Assembly (NCBI GenBank): GCA_034336665.1
Contig: CM067570.1
Location: 21,657,002-21,721,001 of the forward strand
Length of the DNA: 64,000 nucleotides
DNA from: Luscinia megarhynchos
Lineage: Eukaryota > Chordata > Aves > Passeriformes > Turdidae
Reading direction: 5' to 3'
Part shown: positions 10,875 to 23,427 of the stretch, piece after piece
Layout of the letters: each line of letters starts with the position of its first letter
Numbering within the stretch: position 1 is the stretch's first letter
Notes under the pieces: model-generated
What the model was told of the DNA's origin: nothing
Seen by the model: only the letters and a program-made list of their open reading frames with translations
The model's database searches: none
Program-made: the position numbers and the translations under genes

Positions 10875-13550
10875 CATTGCTAGTTCTCAAGAAATTGATA
10901 ATATTTCTTTTACTGTCTCTTTCCTGGTAATTTATGGAGACAACTTTAATAATGGCAAGCATAGCAATAGACAAACGTAGTCTAACATGACCACCTTAAA
11001 ACAGACAACTCAGAAGAACTACAAGGAATCTGAGATGCAGTTCTTTGCTTTACCTGCCTAAAATGTCCTGGTGAGTTGAAATAATATCTCCAAGGTTTTA
11101 CAGATCTGAGAGGTAAATGAAGAAGATAAATTCATGACCCTCAGATTACCAGATTAGCCCTAAAGCACAGCAGGTAAGGAAGGCAGCATGAAATCTCCAC
11201 CAGCAATCTGCCCTCACCTTCCTGAGTTAGACATGGTGTGGCAGGGAAGGATACACAGGGGACTCATGGCAAGTGGGTGCCAGGGGCAGCTATGGCAGAG
11301 GATTAATCTGAGGTGTCACACGAGGCACAGCATGTGCAGGTAGCAGGGATTTAGGGTGTTCAGGAGCAGTGTCTGCACAGCAGCCAGTGCATGGGGAAGC
11401 CTGATCCAATGGCTTTCCTCTTCCTTTTACTCTGGGATGGAGAGGAAGGTCTGTTTTCCCTGGTGACTGGGGACAGGGGCCATTTCAGGCATCTTTTTGA
11501 CTCAAATTCTGCCTTTAACAGAACATTATGGAGACTGTCTGCAGCCCACCTTGGTCTCTCAGAGCATGTTGCTTCTCCTTCTCTCTTTGCATAGTCCCAG
11601 CCATACTGCTGGGAAGTTTGCCAGGGGAGAGGGAGAGCTAATACAACTTGTAGACTTTTTTTTCCATCTCGATATGAATGCATTTCTTTCCCAATGCACT
11701 CTGAGGCAAAGGTGAGGAGATATTTATATCTCCCTTATCAATGAGAATTACCAGGAACTTAAAATATCATTTAGAAGTGCTGTGACAATGAATGTAACAC
11801 TGACAGTAGCTCTTTAAAGGTTTCTCATGTAAATAAAGACTGTCTCCTAGAAGAGTCCCATATATAATACTACACAGTAATCATTAGCTTTAAAAATTAT
11901 TACAAACAAAATAAAACTCAACATGTCAAAATGGACTTGGATTATGTGACCATTCAAAGCTTATTAAAATGACAAGCTTGAAAAAGCTGGAATGCTTAGA
12001 AGTCAGCACTTGTTCATGTGCTAGTTTGATTTAAAGAAGACTCCAGAGGCTTTACTGAATTATATATTATTACATATTACATTCTCATGAATTATTCCCC
12101 AGACTTCAATGCTGGCCAAAATAGGGCCACCACTAGTCCCCAGGTCCCTCCCTCTGTGTCATCTGGCTTTTCACAGAAGATTCAAACCTGACACTTCTTC
12201 CTCTCACATCCAGACTCTTGGCAACCCTTTATTTTCCATGGGGAATTCTAGGGCCCTTATCTTCAGTCACACTTAAAAAAAGATGTGCTTTGAAACGCTT
12301 TAACACTTTTACTGATGCAGCAGTTCCTTGGTACATAGCATAACCTGGGGCTTTTTGTGTTGGCTGGAAGGTGATCTGGGGCACTCTGTGCAGGGCTGCA
12401 GCAGTGCCTGAGCCGTGCCCCAGTGCCCAGCCCGGCACAGCACCACCCTGCTGTGTGCACTGGGGATATCCCAACAAACAGTGTCTGCTCTGGGAGTGGG
12501 AGTCAGACAGGAGGCACAGACAGCCAGGGCAGGAATGGAAGCTACAAAGAGAGGTTTTGGTCATCCTTCACCATAAAGGCCATGAAGTCAGTCTGGCTCA
12601 AGGAATGTGCAGGGGTCTGGTCAGTTTTTAGACTAGTTGAAATGAGTCTTCTGTGAGTAAAAGTTTAAGCAGTTCATCCAGCAGGACAACTTTGCACATC
12701 AGGTTGCTATGATTTAAGTGACATCCTTTTTATCACAATGACATTGAACCAACCTGAAAAATGTTTCAAGATACTAAATCCTTCAAGCTTGATATTTGGA
12801 ATGGTGTCCTCTTTCAAAATTGGAATTTTCCCATCACTGATGACATCTTTGTATTATGGAGTCCCTTATCTTTCATTCTAATAATATTGCACAGACCTGT
12901 CTTTGTGACACACTGAAGACTTGTGATAAAGTAATGCAGTGAATTTTCTCCCTAGGATATAAGAAAGAGATGTCTCCTGGACAGCTTCTTGTCTTTTTTT
13001 TCTTTTTTTTTCCCATAAATTTTACAAAATCCTGCTACAAAACAGGAGACAATTCAAACCAGATAAACTTATTATCAGATATCAGATATTTTAAAGACAG
13101 TAACAAAATCACAGGAAGAAGGTGATCATAAAGACATATCAAACATAATACTTATTTTTAAAGTGTCTAAATTTTTTTTCTTCACATTATTCACATGTCT
13201 TCACTGCTTCAAATTGTTACCATCCAAACACTCTTCAGTCATTTCCCTGTAGGCTAACATTATGGTATGGTGATTGTAGGTCAATTTAACAGCACATTTT
13301 AAAAAAATATCACCAGAACCAGGTGGAACCTGGTCCACTGCCCATGGAAAATCAGTTAAAGCCTTTCACTTCTAAAGCCTCTGAGTTGGTTGGTCTCATA
13401 GAGAATATTAGTAAAAGATAGGAAGATAAGAGCTGGTTTCTTGAAAGCTTTGCACCATTCTCTGTGTACTTCTGTGTAAACCTGTGCTTGCTAAGTCAGT
13501 AGGTCTGTGTACACGCCTCACAAAAGATACACAAAGTAGGATGCTGTGTG
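10875..13550. other. Unique DNA, no gene seen
   Basis: Two GC-richer patches (about 11200-11630 and 12350-12560) carry overlapping open frames on both strands, without homology or codon structure to separate them from chance. Two T-rich tracts lie at about 12992-13012. Nothing else was identified. Confidence 0.5.
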
Positions 13551-13568
13551 GAGAGAGAGAGAGAGAGA
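13551..13568 (+). repeat. (GA)9 dinucleotide repeat
   Basis: Nine perfect GA units. Confidence 0.95.
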
Positions 13569-15959
13569 TATCTAAAAATTCCTACAAGTGCTATAAGAAA
13601 AATACATTGACATCAAAGCATTGCCTCTTGTACATAATAATCAGTTCAGATGGTGGAGAGAGAAGAGGGTCCATTTTAGTGCTAGTCCACTTAAAAATGT
13701 ATTTAGTTGTTAATATACCTGGGATGATCAGCCCTGTATTACAGAACTTGCTGCAAATGCTTCAGATAAATAATTTAACCAAAATATCAAATATCTTTCA
13801 CTATAGTCCAGTTAACCTCTGTAAACTAAATGATTACTTAGGGGACTTTCCTCACAAGGTGAACTTCTGGCACTTGATATATAAACACTCGCCATGGGCT
13901 GAGTCTTTTTCCACTAACATACTTTGGTTTTGGCACAGTTAAAAATAAGAGAGGAGAGGGTGGAAGGGTCAACTTCTTCCTGACATCTAAAATCTTTATC
14001 AGCACCAGCAACCCCTCGGCTGGTGTCAGTGATTTGTGGTATTGTTGTTTATCTGTGTATCACTCACTCGGATGCACTGTTTAGATCCAAAGGTCTTGGG
14101 ACCATTTGCAATCTCTTCTAGGCTTGCTGTACCAGACAGGGCAGACATCTGGCTGTCAGTTATAATTGCATCCTGCACCAGAAGTTGTTTTTAAACACTC
14201 CTGATTCCCTTTGAACGCAGAGCTGTGATGCACGACAGTTTCAAGCCATTACTGCAAGAGGCAAAGTCAATCCATGACTTTAGCCGAGTTTGAAACAAGA
14301 TTTATGAGAGATGGTGGGGAGGGGGACTATTTTACAAAAGGGTGGCTGTTTGAGCCTGCTTGGGTTTTAATGATACAGCAGTTTCCTTTCCAGCCCATAC
14401 AACTTATTCTTTGAACACTGACAGAAATAGTCAGAAATATATTTGCGGTGTTGCCATGTTTACTGTTTCCTGTTGTCTTTCTTTGGAAGTATTTTAACAG
14501 AAATTAGGACTTCACATAAAAACTCCACAGGCTCTGGGATGAAAGGATTTACTATTAAGTTTCCTTCTCACTCTAACTTGGTGGACTGTGATTTAAACCC
14601 TACAGACTCATGACAGGATATGATGCCAATTAAAAGCATGAAACCTAATTTTTTGACAGAATAATCACATAATCCCCTTTCTATTATCTGGCTAAAGGAC
14701 TACTGACAGCACCTTTATTTCTCAGCCCAAATCTTGTATTTATTAGGCTAACAAACTGCTCTTGTTTAAATTATACAGGCCAATGAATATTGTTGAATGT
14801 CCAGGCACAGGACTGCATTCAATATTGTAAAGAGATGTTTTTCCCCTGGTAATTGTCACACTGGGTCAAGAATGCACAGAAATGTAAGTGGACAGCTGGT
14901 TTTGGTTGAAAGCAGAGTTCTGATTTGCTGTTTAATACCAAATCAATTTTAAAGTAATTTAATAACAAATCTTATAGAATAAAACATTGCAGTGAAAAAT
15001 TCAGCTGGAATTTCTTCCAAGATTTGAATTCAGTTTGCATGAAGTACATAGGAAGTTCAGTGAAAAAATGTTACTGGAGTACAGAAAAGAAAGAGGTTAA
15101 GTCCTGCTTCTCTGAATTGCCAGTCATGACTGCTTGAGCCTAATATGTGATCTACATGTTTTGTGAAAGCAAGACGTTTGGTGAGATAAACCATACTAAT
15201 GCACTGCTGGAAGAGGACTATCCCTGTATTTTTGACCTCATCTGATGCCAGTGAAGAGTCCAGGGGCCAGTATTTGCCATTCAGTTCAGCCCCTGGTGAA
15301 TTACTATCTATATTACATATGGGTTTCCCCTGGAAAAGTTTCACATTTACATGCCTTTTGTGCAGCAGTGTCTGAAATGAGGAGGAATCTCTCTCTCTCT
15401 CTGTCACATACATGCTCACATAAACTGGAGCCTGCAATTTCCCTAATCACTAAAATCCCTTCTCCCCACGTGTAAGTTGTTAACCTTCATTACATCCCTA
15501 GGGAGACATACACTAAGCAGAGGCCTGTTAAAATGAAAATAACCATCCCTCCAAATTGCCAAATCATCATATTAAAAAGTCCCCTTCTTATAAAGCAAGG
15601 TTCATCATTTGCAGTGCCAAGCTAATTCCTGCTCAGAGTTGAATGTAATTACTTCTACTGTACGATTTTATTTTTAAAAATAAATCATTGGCTTCGGCAG
15701 CAATACAATGGTACCTATTGTGTTAAATCTTCTTGAAGTTACATGATTTAAGATGAAGATACACCTTACAGTTATTAGAAAATTCATATGGAGACTGTAT
15801 TCACATGTATACATACACTGTTTTCTTTGAGCTTCAAGGTTAATTTTTATCCTGTGTGCTTTCCAGATGCACATAGGATTTTCCTCTCATTTCCTGTCTC
15901 ATTCCTAATTTAAAATCTATTGCCATTTCATAATAATTAAAAAAAGAGCAGGGCTGTTG
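13569..15959. other. Unique DNA, no gene seen
   Basis: High-complexity single-copy sequence. A small hairpin (CCAGGGGC with GCCCCTGG) lies near 15259-15293, and a short CT run near 15390. The 126-codon minus-strand open frame at 15057-15437 is not recognised and is crossed by another open frame on the opposite strand. Confidence 0.5.
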
Positions 15960-16125
15960 AGTGAGCAGAGGAACCCCGGTGCTGAGGCGGGTGTGCTAGT
16001 CGTTCTGAGCCACCATTTTCTCGCTGTTGCATGTGGGCTGCAAAATGGTGGTTCTACGATTTTGATGAACCGAGACCTGCATTACACTCACCATGCACGC
16101 TCGTCGTGCGGTCATGAAAAATGCC
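15960..16125. other. Small CpG-rich block with hairpins
   Basis: About 165 bp contain many more CpG dinucleotides than the surrounding DNA. A perfect 10-bp inverted repeat (CCACCATTTT at 16010-16019, AAAATGGTGG at 16042-16051) extends by three further pairs including one G-U. A second small hairpin (GCACG/CGTGC) lies near 16096-16110. A 60-codon plus-strand open frame spans it but is not recognised. It could be a conserved regulatory element or a fragment of a non-coding exon. Confidence 0.4.
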
Positions 16126-17139
16126 CTCACCCTGGCTAAAAAAAGGCCATCTTCCCTCGCCAGTGCTTGCCTTTGTGCCTGATTCCCTGTGCTTTCACAG
16201 CCCTCGGTCGCCTCAGGACTGCTCGTAATTCCTGTGAGATCTACAAAGCCACTAAATGCTAATTTCTAATTTAAAGTTTCTCAGGAGTAGCCACAGTGCT
16301 TGTGTGCATGACACATAGCCCCAAATGGTAAGAGGACAAAATCACAGTAATTTTGCATCTTGTGTGTTTATTAAGAGAGGACCAAATGTCACAAAGGCAG
16401 CAGTCTCAGGACCAGTTTGTAAGGAGAATGAATGTTTTGCTCGTGAATAAATGGTCCCTCCAGATCAAGGTTGAGGTCATTGGCAAGATCTAGGCATAAG
16501 CTCATTCTAAAGCTATGTGCACATGCGAATAAAAGAATTAATACTTGACTGTCAGTATTGGTCTCTCATAAGAGTTGTGTTCAGCCCTATTTTTCTCCTT
16601 AAAAAAAGTTGGATACAAACAGTTTATTCCACACTGCAGCGTAGATATGTTGCTGGCAAAACAGCAGCCAAAGCAGGCAGTGACCTTGGCTACCATTAGC
16701 TAGCTATCAGAGAGCTCCAAAAAAGAGGGTTGCAAAAATACTAACGAAATGGAAATTGTGTGTGATTACCCACAGCAGGATGAGCATCCTCCTTTGCCTG
16801 GGAAGAAATAATTTCCTTTCACCAAGGTAGGCAGCTGCTGTAGCACGTTAGAGAAAGCAGCTCCACAGCGTGCCAGTAACCACGGATGATACACAAATGC
16901 CCTCGCAGTTGAGGATCTATGTGTACTTTCTCCCCAGACAAAATAGATTCATGGCAACAGTATTTATAGTCTGCACAACAATATTATTTTTCTCTCTTTG
17001 GTTTGCAAGGGTTGTAAATAGAAAAAAGAAATGACTAAGCTATTAAATCTAGGAATAACAAGGCTCTTAAAGCCAGGTTTATTGTACCGGGGTAGGTAAA
17101 AGCTCTACGTTTTTTGATCTGCGGGTGTTAAATATCCTG
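16126..17139. other. Unique DNA, no gene seen
   Basis: Single-copy-looking sequence leading into the GC-rich block at 17.1 kb. No feature is supported. Confidence 0.5.
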
Positions 17140-17223
17140 TCTGCGCCAGGATCCCTGCTCGGCTGTTATTTATCTCGGAATCCTCGGGAAAAGGAGCGGG
17201 CAGATGTCCCTAAACTGCGGGCA

Positions 17224-17237
17224 CCACCTGGCGGCGG
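17224..17237 (+). promoter_or_regulatory. CTCF-like motif
   Basis: CCACCTGGCGGCGG fits the CTCF core (CC[G/A]CNNGGNGGC[A/G]G) well. It lies directly before the G-rich hexamer array. Binding is inferred, not shown. Confidence 0.35.
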
Positions 17238-17246
17238 CGCGCGGCG

Positions 17247-17590
17247 GGCCGGGAGCGGGAGAGCGGCCGGGAGCGCGGATGGGAGCGGGAGTGGGAGCGG
17301 GAGCGCGGATGGGAGCGGGAGCGGATGGGAGCGGGAGCGGGAGCGGGGAGCGGGAGTGGGAGCGGGAGCGGGAGTGGGAGCGGGAGCGCGGATGGGAGCG
17401 GGAGCGGATGGGAGCGGGAGCGGGAGTGGATGGGAGCGGGAGCGGGAGCGGATGGGAGCGGGAGCGGGAGCGGGAGCCGGAGCGCGGATGGGAGCGGGAG
17501 CGGGAGCGGGAGCCGGAGCGCGGATGGGAGCGGGAGCGGGAGAGGGAGCGGGAGCCGGAGCGCGGATGGGAGCGGGAGCGCGGCCGGGAG
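17247..17590 (+). repeat. (GGGAGC)n hexamer minisatellite, G-quadruplex-prone
   Basis: About 340 bp of GGGAGC units with variants (GGGAGT, GGAGCCGGAGC, GCGGATGGGAGC). The variant GCGGAT recurs irregularly and marks a loose higher-order pattern. Runs of G3 separated by three bases recur many times, which is the classical G-quadruplex pattern on the plus strand. All six reading frames stay largely open across it, giving Gly-Ser, Trp-Glu-Arg-Glu and Arg-Ser type repeats. I read these as artefacts, not proteins. Together with its flanks (about 17140-17650) it forms a GC island. Confidence 0.95.
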
Positions 17591-17650
17591 CAGCTCCCTT
17601 GGGTCCCGCAGCCCCCGCCCGGCCGGACGGGGGCTCCTGTGCGGAGCAAA

Positions 17651-19096
17651 ATGAAATGAAACGGTCCCTGGTGTTTTGGTTTTACTGACTTCTAAGCGTT
17701 CAAGCCAAGTGTTATCCAATTTTCCCCATACAATCTGTTTGGAGAGCTAGCAGCGCATTTCAAAATGGCTTATTTTGATGACACGCTCATAATTCTAAAT
17801 AATTTGATTTCCAAATATACACATCATATGGTGGCCTTGCCAGAAAATTGTTCTATTGAAAGTCTTCTGTCTTAAGATTTAAACTAAATAAAGGAGAAAT
17901 GATTACATGATCCAAGCACCTTTCTGGGGGAAGGGAGCAGGGTATGATGTGTTTGCTGGGAATAAAAAGCTGAACAAAGAAAATATTTTCCAAACCAAAA
18001 AGCTTCTTTCTGAGGGTCATGAACTGGAGACATTGCGGGTACTGTCAAAAATCTAAAGAGGAAATGAAAAATAGCACTTGCTTCTTTTGAATGCATGTGT
18101 GTGTTTTCTTTCCTTGATGGCTGGAGGAGCCTGCATTCTAACGAGGTTTCACAGTGCACTAGAAAATGCACAAATATGGCATAATCCCTTGGTTCCTTCA
18201 AACCAAAAATCAGAGAGTGTGTTTAACATACAAGAACTCTGTGTGTGTACTAGCCTGTATCTGCAAAGCAGAACTTCCGTGTATATATATTGTATGTATG
18301 GCGGAATTTAAATCTTCAGTCTCCAATAAAATTGTATTCTGTAATAAAACTGCTGCACCTTGACTCCAGACTACACTCAATCCCAAATTAAACACCCCAT
18401 TTACTCTACTGTAACAAGCAGAAAGGTTTGCTACAGTGAACACTATTACACAGAGGAAAGGCATATTATAATTCTCTTTACCTTTTGTACATATGACAGC
18501 AACACCTAAACAGCCCCTGTGAGTCATATTTTTCTCTAGTTCCTGGCTCCTCTTTCAAGAAAGAATTGATGAAGGGAAAAGGTGAATTGAAATATGATAC
18601 TTAATTTCACATCTCTCCCTTAATTATTTAGGAAGATGGACAGACAGCTCCAGACATTTAGAAGCAAGCAGGTAGCATATTTTACTACAAAATGTCTTCC
18701 TGGATTTCATGAATAACTCAGTGTCATAAACAGAAACAGCTGGCATGCTGAAGGCTGTGTAGATTTCTTTATGCATTATATATAATGTAAATGATAATAT
18801 AATGCACACGAACTATTCGCTTCATATCAATATTTGCAACCCACACATACCATGAGTAATACACCAGAGCTACAAAATTAGGGGACTTAAACTTGTTAAT
18901 CCAGGTTATATATTTACATGCCATTGTTCGGTGGCCATTTATCTATTGTTTAAAGGTCTAGCTATTTCAGATGCATACTGTTCTTGGGTGCTAATTTTCC
19001 TACCTTTCTCTAGGAAAGCCATTATAGAATGTTGATGTTTTTGCTGTGGTTATTAAATTAGAAACGGGAGCGGGGAAAGGCTGTTGGTGCTGCTTT
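17651..19096. other. Unique AT-rich DNA, no gene seen
   Basis: Ordinary AT-rich sequence. Open frames on both strands at 17880-18530 overlap one another and resemble nothing known. Confidence 0.5.
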
Positions 19097-19113
19097 GTCA
19101 CGCCAGGCGTGAC
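19097..19113. repeat. 17-nt near-perfect palindrome
   Basis: GTCACGCC-A-GGCGTGAC has 8-bp perfect arms around one base, inside a short GC-richer patch (about 19070-19200). The arms contain TGACG-like half-sites on both strands, the type used by bZIP factors, but no factor is assigned. Confidence 0.6.
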
Positions 19114-19444
19114 CCAGGGGAGCCCTGCACGCCGTGCCTGGGGCTGGGCTCAGCTCTTCTCGGAGGGGAGATTCCCTCTAGCGGACTGAGGGGGAACTTT
19201 ATTCCCCTTTTCGTGCCCCAGCCTAGTCTTTATTTATTAAATACAAGGTACCTTCTCTAAGGATATGCTCGGCTATTAACCTTCACGCATGAAGCAGGAG
19301 CTGAAAGTTAATAAAGAAGGTATTTCTAATCAACTGTGGTGATGCGAGGCAATGAGAAGTCATACTAGTAAGCCAAGAATGTGAATCCCCAGGCCTCTCA
19401 CAGCTGAAGATAATCGGAAAAGAGCTACAAGTTTAAAGGTTTTT

Positions 19445-19503
19445 TTTAGATCAGATGTCTAAAGTGAATAAGGAGGGCTCCATTCCCAGACATCTGATCT
19501 AAA
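19445..19503. repeat. Inverted repeat, 16-bp perfect arms
   Basis: TTTAGATCAGATGTCT (19445-19460) is exactly complementary to AGACATCTGATCTAAA (19488-19503), with a 27-nt loop. An RNA copy would form a simple stem-loop. The arms are too short to call a transposon end or a microRNA precursor with confidence. Confidence 0.85.
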
Positions 19504-20785
19504 CTGTTTGAGTCTTGGGAATTTTGACTCCAGATGCAGGTTCCAGCTCTGCAGATGATCCTTATCTTTAATGGGACCAACTCAAACAACCACACATAGA
19601 TTTGTTGCCATTGCAAAGGACCCAAAAAAAAGAAGTTGGCTCTCAGCCTGTAGCTTTGGGGGAATTAATTCCTTGAGCACAAGTCGTCTGAATTTGGCTC
19701 ACCTCTGTTTAAAAGTGGAGTAACCTAGGAAAAAGAAACAGGCCAGGAAAGATGAGGAATAAAGCATATGACTGAATTTTAAGTTTTCCTGGGCCCATGC
19801 AGGGCCTTGTTCATAGTATTGCTGGGATAGAGACTCTATTAACATCTACTGTACGTTTTGTTCTGAGGGATCAGATTTCTGGAGCCTGAGACCAGTTATG
19901 ATACATCAGAGAAAGCCTCATAATAGGAAGCTTTATTGCCTTCTGCTAAGTGAGCCAAAGTCAGGGGCTTTCCCTTGTAAGCACAAGGCTGGGAAGGGGG
20001 GAAGGGGGAAGGAGGAAGGGGGCGGGAGGTGTTTTTTTCTTTTTGCCTGATGTGTTTCATCCTTCCCCACCTCCAACATCAAAGTGTTTGCTAGGGCAAG
20101 TCAGCCCTGTGATTCTGTAGCTGTGTATTTCCCCTCTCCCAGTAGTTTCCATGCCCATTTCCTATGCCCCAGCTGCCAGAGCACTAACTCTCTGCTGCTT
20201 TAATCACTCCATTAATCAAGCCTCTGCAGTGATCAGCACACTAGCTCTCACTGCCACAAGGAAGCCTGTTACTTCTTCAGGACACATAATCTCCCTCTAG
20301 CCCTCCAAGGATTTTTACTCAACTGAGCCATATTGATCCACCAGCTAAAAAGGGTATTTCACTCCATTTTGAATTAGCCGTGTTTTTAACATAATGTAGC
20401 TCACAAAAGGCACAAGTCAAGAATAATTCTTGCATTAAGGGCACTATGAAGGTGAAAAGACACAGCCATTTCATAGCTAAGCTTCACAGACAGCGTGATT
20501 TCATTAAACAGACAAACACTGCCATCAAATCAAAGATCAGCAGATACAAACAAGTCATTTCTGCTGGCTCCTAGAGAGCTATGATTGCATCCCCATGGAC
20601 ACAGAGGACTGTCATATAAAGGCATGTGTACAGACAGTCTCCAGTCCAGCCAGAGTGGTTTATTGCCTAGTATTTTGTACTGGGTAGTGCCAGAAGATGG
20701 CAGATCTTGTTATGCTAGGGGACTTTGAAAAATTTAAAATGTAGCCATAAAACAAAACATCACTGTAAAGCCATGCACAGAGGAA
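19504..20785. other. Unique DNA, no gene seen
   Basis: Single-copy-looking sequence with a G-rich purine run near 19990-20030. No gene or repeat family was recognised. Confidence 0.5.
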
Positions 20786-20824
20786 AAATAAACAAACAAA
20801 CAAACAAACCAAACAAAAAACCCA
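20786..20824 (+). repeat. (AAAC)n-rich simple repeat
   Basis: About six AAAC/CAAA units, then a degenerate A/C-rich stretch. Confidence 0.85.
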
Positions 20825-23287
20825 AACAGCTCAAAAAAACACAAACCAGGAAAACTTAGTAATCTTCAGTGGCCTCTACACTTCTGACTCTTGCAAGGGG
20901 AACGGTGTAGTACTTGAAAACTATTTTGCAGTGCCTTTTGGAGAGCAAAGACTGGGCACTCTGCTGACTCGCAGGATGAGGATGTTATTTCCAAAGGTTC
21001 AAGGGAAGCAGGGAGATTCCTGTGTTCTCAGGGAAGCTGCTGCTCCTGCAAGGTGCTAAGGTGGGGCAAGGTTGTCCCACAGTAGCTCTGTCTGCCTTTG
21101 CTAGGAAACCTGTCCTCCCACACAACTGTCCTCCAGCACGCCTCGCCTTTTCCTGAACCATCCATTTCTGCAGCCAGGAAAATCAGGAAAAAGGAAGGAA
21201 GAAAAACCCCCAAATCCCAGAGCTGCACTAGAAAATACTCTCATCACTACCTCCAGCAAGATTTGAGAGCAAAGGCAAAGGGGTGGGATATGAAAACAGT
21301 AGCAGAGAGGAGCTGAGCTTGGAGTTAGAATATCCCAGGCTGCTGAGAGGGAAAACTTCCAGTTGCTTCAAAAGATCTAGCAAAGAGCAGGTTCTGCAGG
21401 ACTAGGGACTGAAAGAAGTGCAAGTGAGATCAGTCTGCTTGCTGATGGCAACAGGGGGCTAATAAAGCAGCTGTATTGGCATCCAATAGCTTTGAGTCTT
21501 CAGACATAAGCACATTCTGAAATTGTCAAAGTCCAGTTTATATTGCTGTTAATTCCCCTCCCAAATCCAGATCTGAATTTTTCAGTGTGGGCCAGAACTG
21601 GGCAAAGCACTTGTCTCACATGAATGCACACAGGCACACCTGTGTACAAACATACACACTCACTCTTGGGGTAAACACCTGCAAAAAGATCAGCAGCAAA
21701 TACAAGTGATACACCTCAAGCAGTTTCTGAGTATGAACACTGATGCTGTACCATCAGAACAAGAGCTTTGCAGAATCATTTCACTGAAATATTTACTTTT
21801 CTATCTGCCATGATTGCATGTTGAAGCTCTCCTTTTGTATATTAATGCTCGTTTTCCTGTTTAAGTTCTGTAGCTCTTGTTTGGCAAATGTGCATCAAAT
21901 CCAAATGACATGTTTGCATGTGTGTACTCAATGAACAACACAAATTATTTATCCCTTGGGATAAAGGACTTGAAAATGCAGATGGTCTTGATACAGTCTG
22001 ATAAGAATGTAAACAGGAAAATATCTTTGTTGACTTATTTCTTAGTAATCAGTAATAATTAGTTATTGTCTAGAGATTCATTATATATTTCATAAACCTT
22101 GCAACAAACAATAGTGAAATGAAACTAACTTTGATTTTCTTAGGATTCCTAAAGATAACATCAGATAACTTCCTTAGCAAAACAACAGAACCTCCATTTT
22201 CCATTGTTTTTTTGGTCTACTTCAAGTTTAAAGGCAAAAATTAAGATAATGAAAAGCGTCACAGAATTTTATCTTGCTCCTCACTTCTATGGTTTGCAAC
22301 CAGGTTATTTGATTTTATTTTTTAAAGTTGCATATTTCAAATTACCACCCTCATTAGATGTCAGTATTAAATCTGTTGTGTGGTTTCTAGCTCTGAAATT
22401 ATTTCCCTTTCTCACCACTTTTGGACCAATTATTTCCATGTTCTGCTTCCCCATTTTAGAGGAGGAAACAAACCAAAACCTTTCCCTCTGTCACTGTTCC
22501 ACAGGCTGTTTAGATTCCAGATAGTCAGATCTATCTCTTGTAATGACTTAGCAATATTTCAAGAATGTTTCAATTTGTGGATTAATATTGGCAGGAAACT
22601 GATAGCTGTATTTGGCTTTAGTAACACTGTTGTGTAATGCTAATCCTTTCCCTGACTTCTAGTGTGAGGTAATCACAAAGTTACTCTGAGGCTTGGCACA
22701 CATGGCTGTCCTCATGTCAGGGCAAATCAAAACCCAAAAATGATCCCAGGGAGAAAATGCAGAAGGATGTGAGCGTAGCTGAAAAAGTGAAAACATCCAA
22801 GGAATGTTCCTCTTTCAGCCCTTTTTGCAGAGCTGTGAACTTGCACTGTCACAGGCTGCTGTTGCTCCTCATGGTCCTATCAAGCTTCTCTCCTTGTTCT
22901 TCCTTGCTTGCTCTTCTGCCTTACCTCTGCCTAGATCTATTTGTTATTGTTAATATTATTAATTAATAATTTTTGCACAATTTCAGAAATACCAGGGATG
23001 TGTTTCTATTTTTCCATGTGCAAGGCAAGTAGCTCTTAGGCTATGTTTTTTAATGCATCTGTTAGTGTGCATTAAAATTGAAGGAAAATTCTATTTCCCT
23101 TGGACAGTCAACTATTGAATGCAGACTAAAGATATCTGAATATCTGTGTGGTTAAGAGATGACTTCAAGTCAGGGCAGATGGGGTTTCCTGAGTTTGGGA
23201 TACAAGCTTGATTGAAATAAAGAGATCTTTTCTACAGCATATATGTTGTGGGAGCCATTATAAAGTTCCCTGAGTTGCTGCTCTACA
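20825..23287. other. Unique DNA, no gene seen
   Basis: AT-rich sequence. The 106-codon plus-strand open frame at 22204-22524 is not recognised and overlaps a second one in another frame. No feature is supported. Confidence 0.5.
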
Positions 23288-23427
23288 GCATAACTACCAA
23301 TGGCCAGAAACTGTGCAGTTAGCATCACAACTTCATTTAATATAAATTAAAATAATCTCTGTATATGTCCATTTTAATATAGGAATAATCAAATTAGCAC
23401 CCTACTGGAAGAGCTTAACTAATAGAG
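23288..23427 (+). repeat. Left arm of a 140-bp perfect inverted repeat
   Basis: Every base from 23288 to 23427 is complementary to 23586-23725. I compared the arms base by base and found no mismatch. The match stops abruptly at both ends. The arm is ordinary AT-rich sequence with no transposon termini, no coding frame and no recognisable repeat family. Confidence 0.97.

Noticed and set aside
15057..15437. 126-codon minus-strand open frame
   Set aside because: Not recognised, overlapped by an opposite-strand frame, and part of it comes from a CT-rich simple repeat.
17125..17719. Gly-Ser / Trp-Glu-Arg / Arg-Ser repeat open frames as coding regions
   Set aside because: All frames are open because the DNA is a hexamer minisatellite. 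The translated repeats are direct products of GGGAGC.
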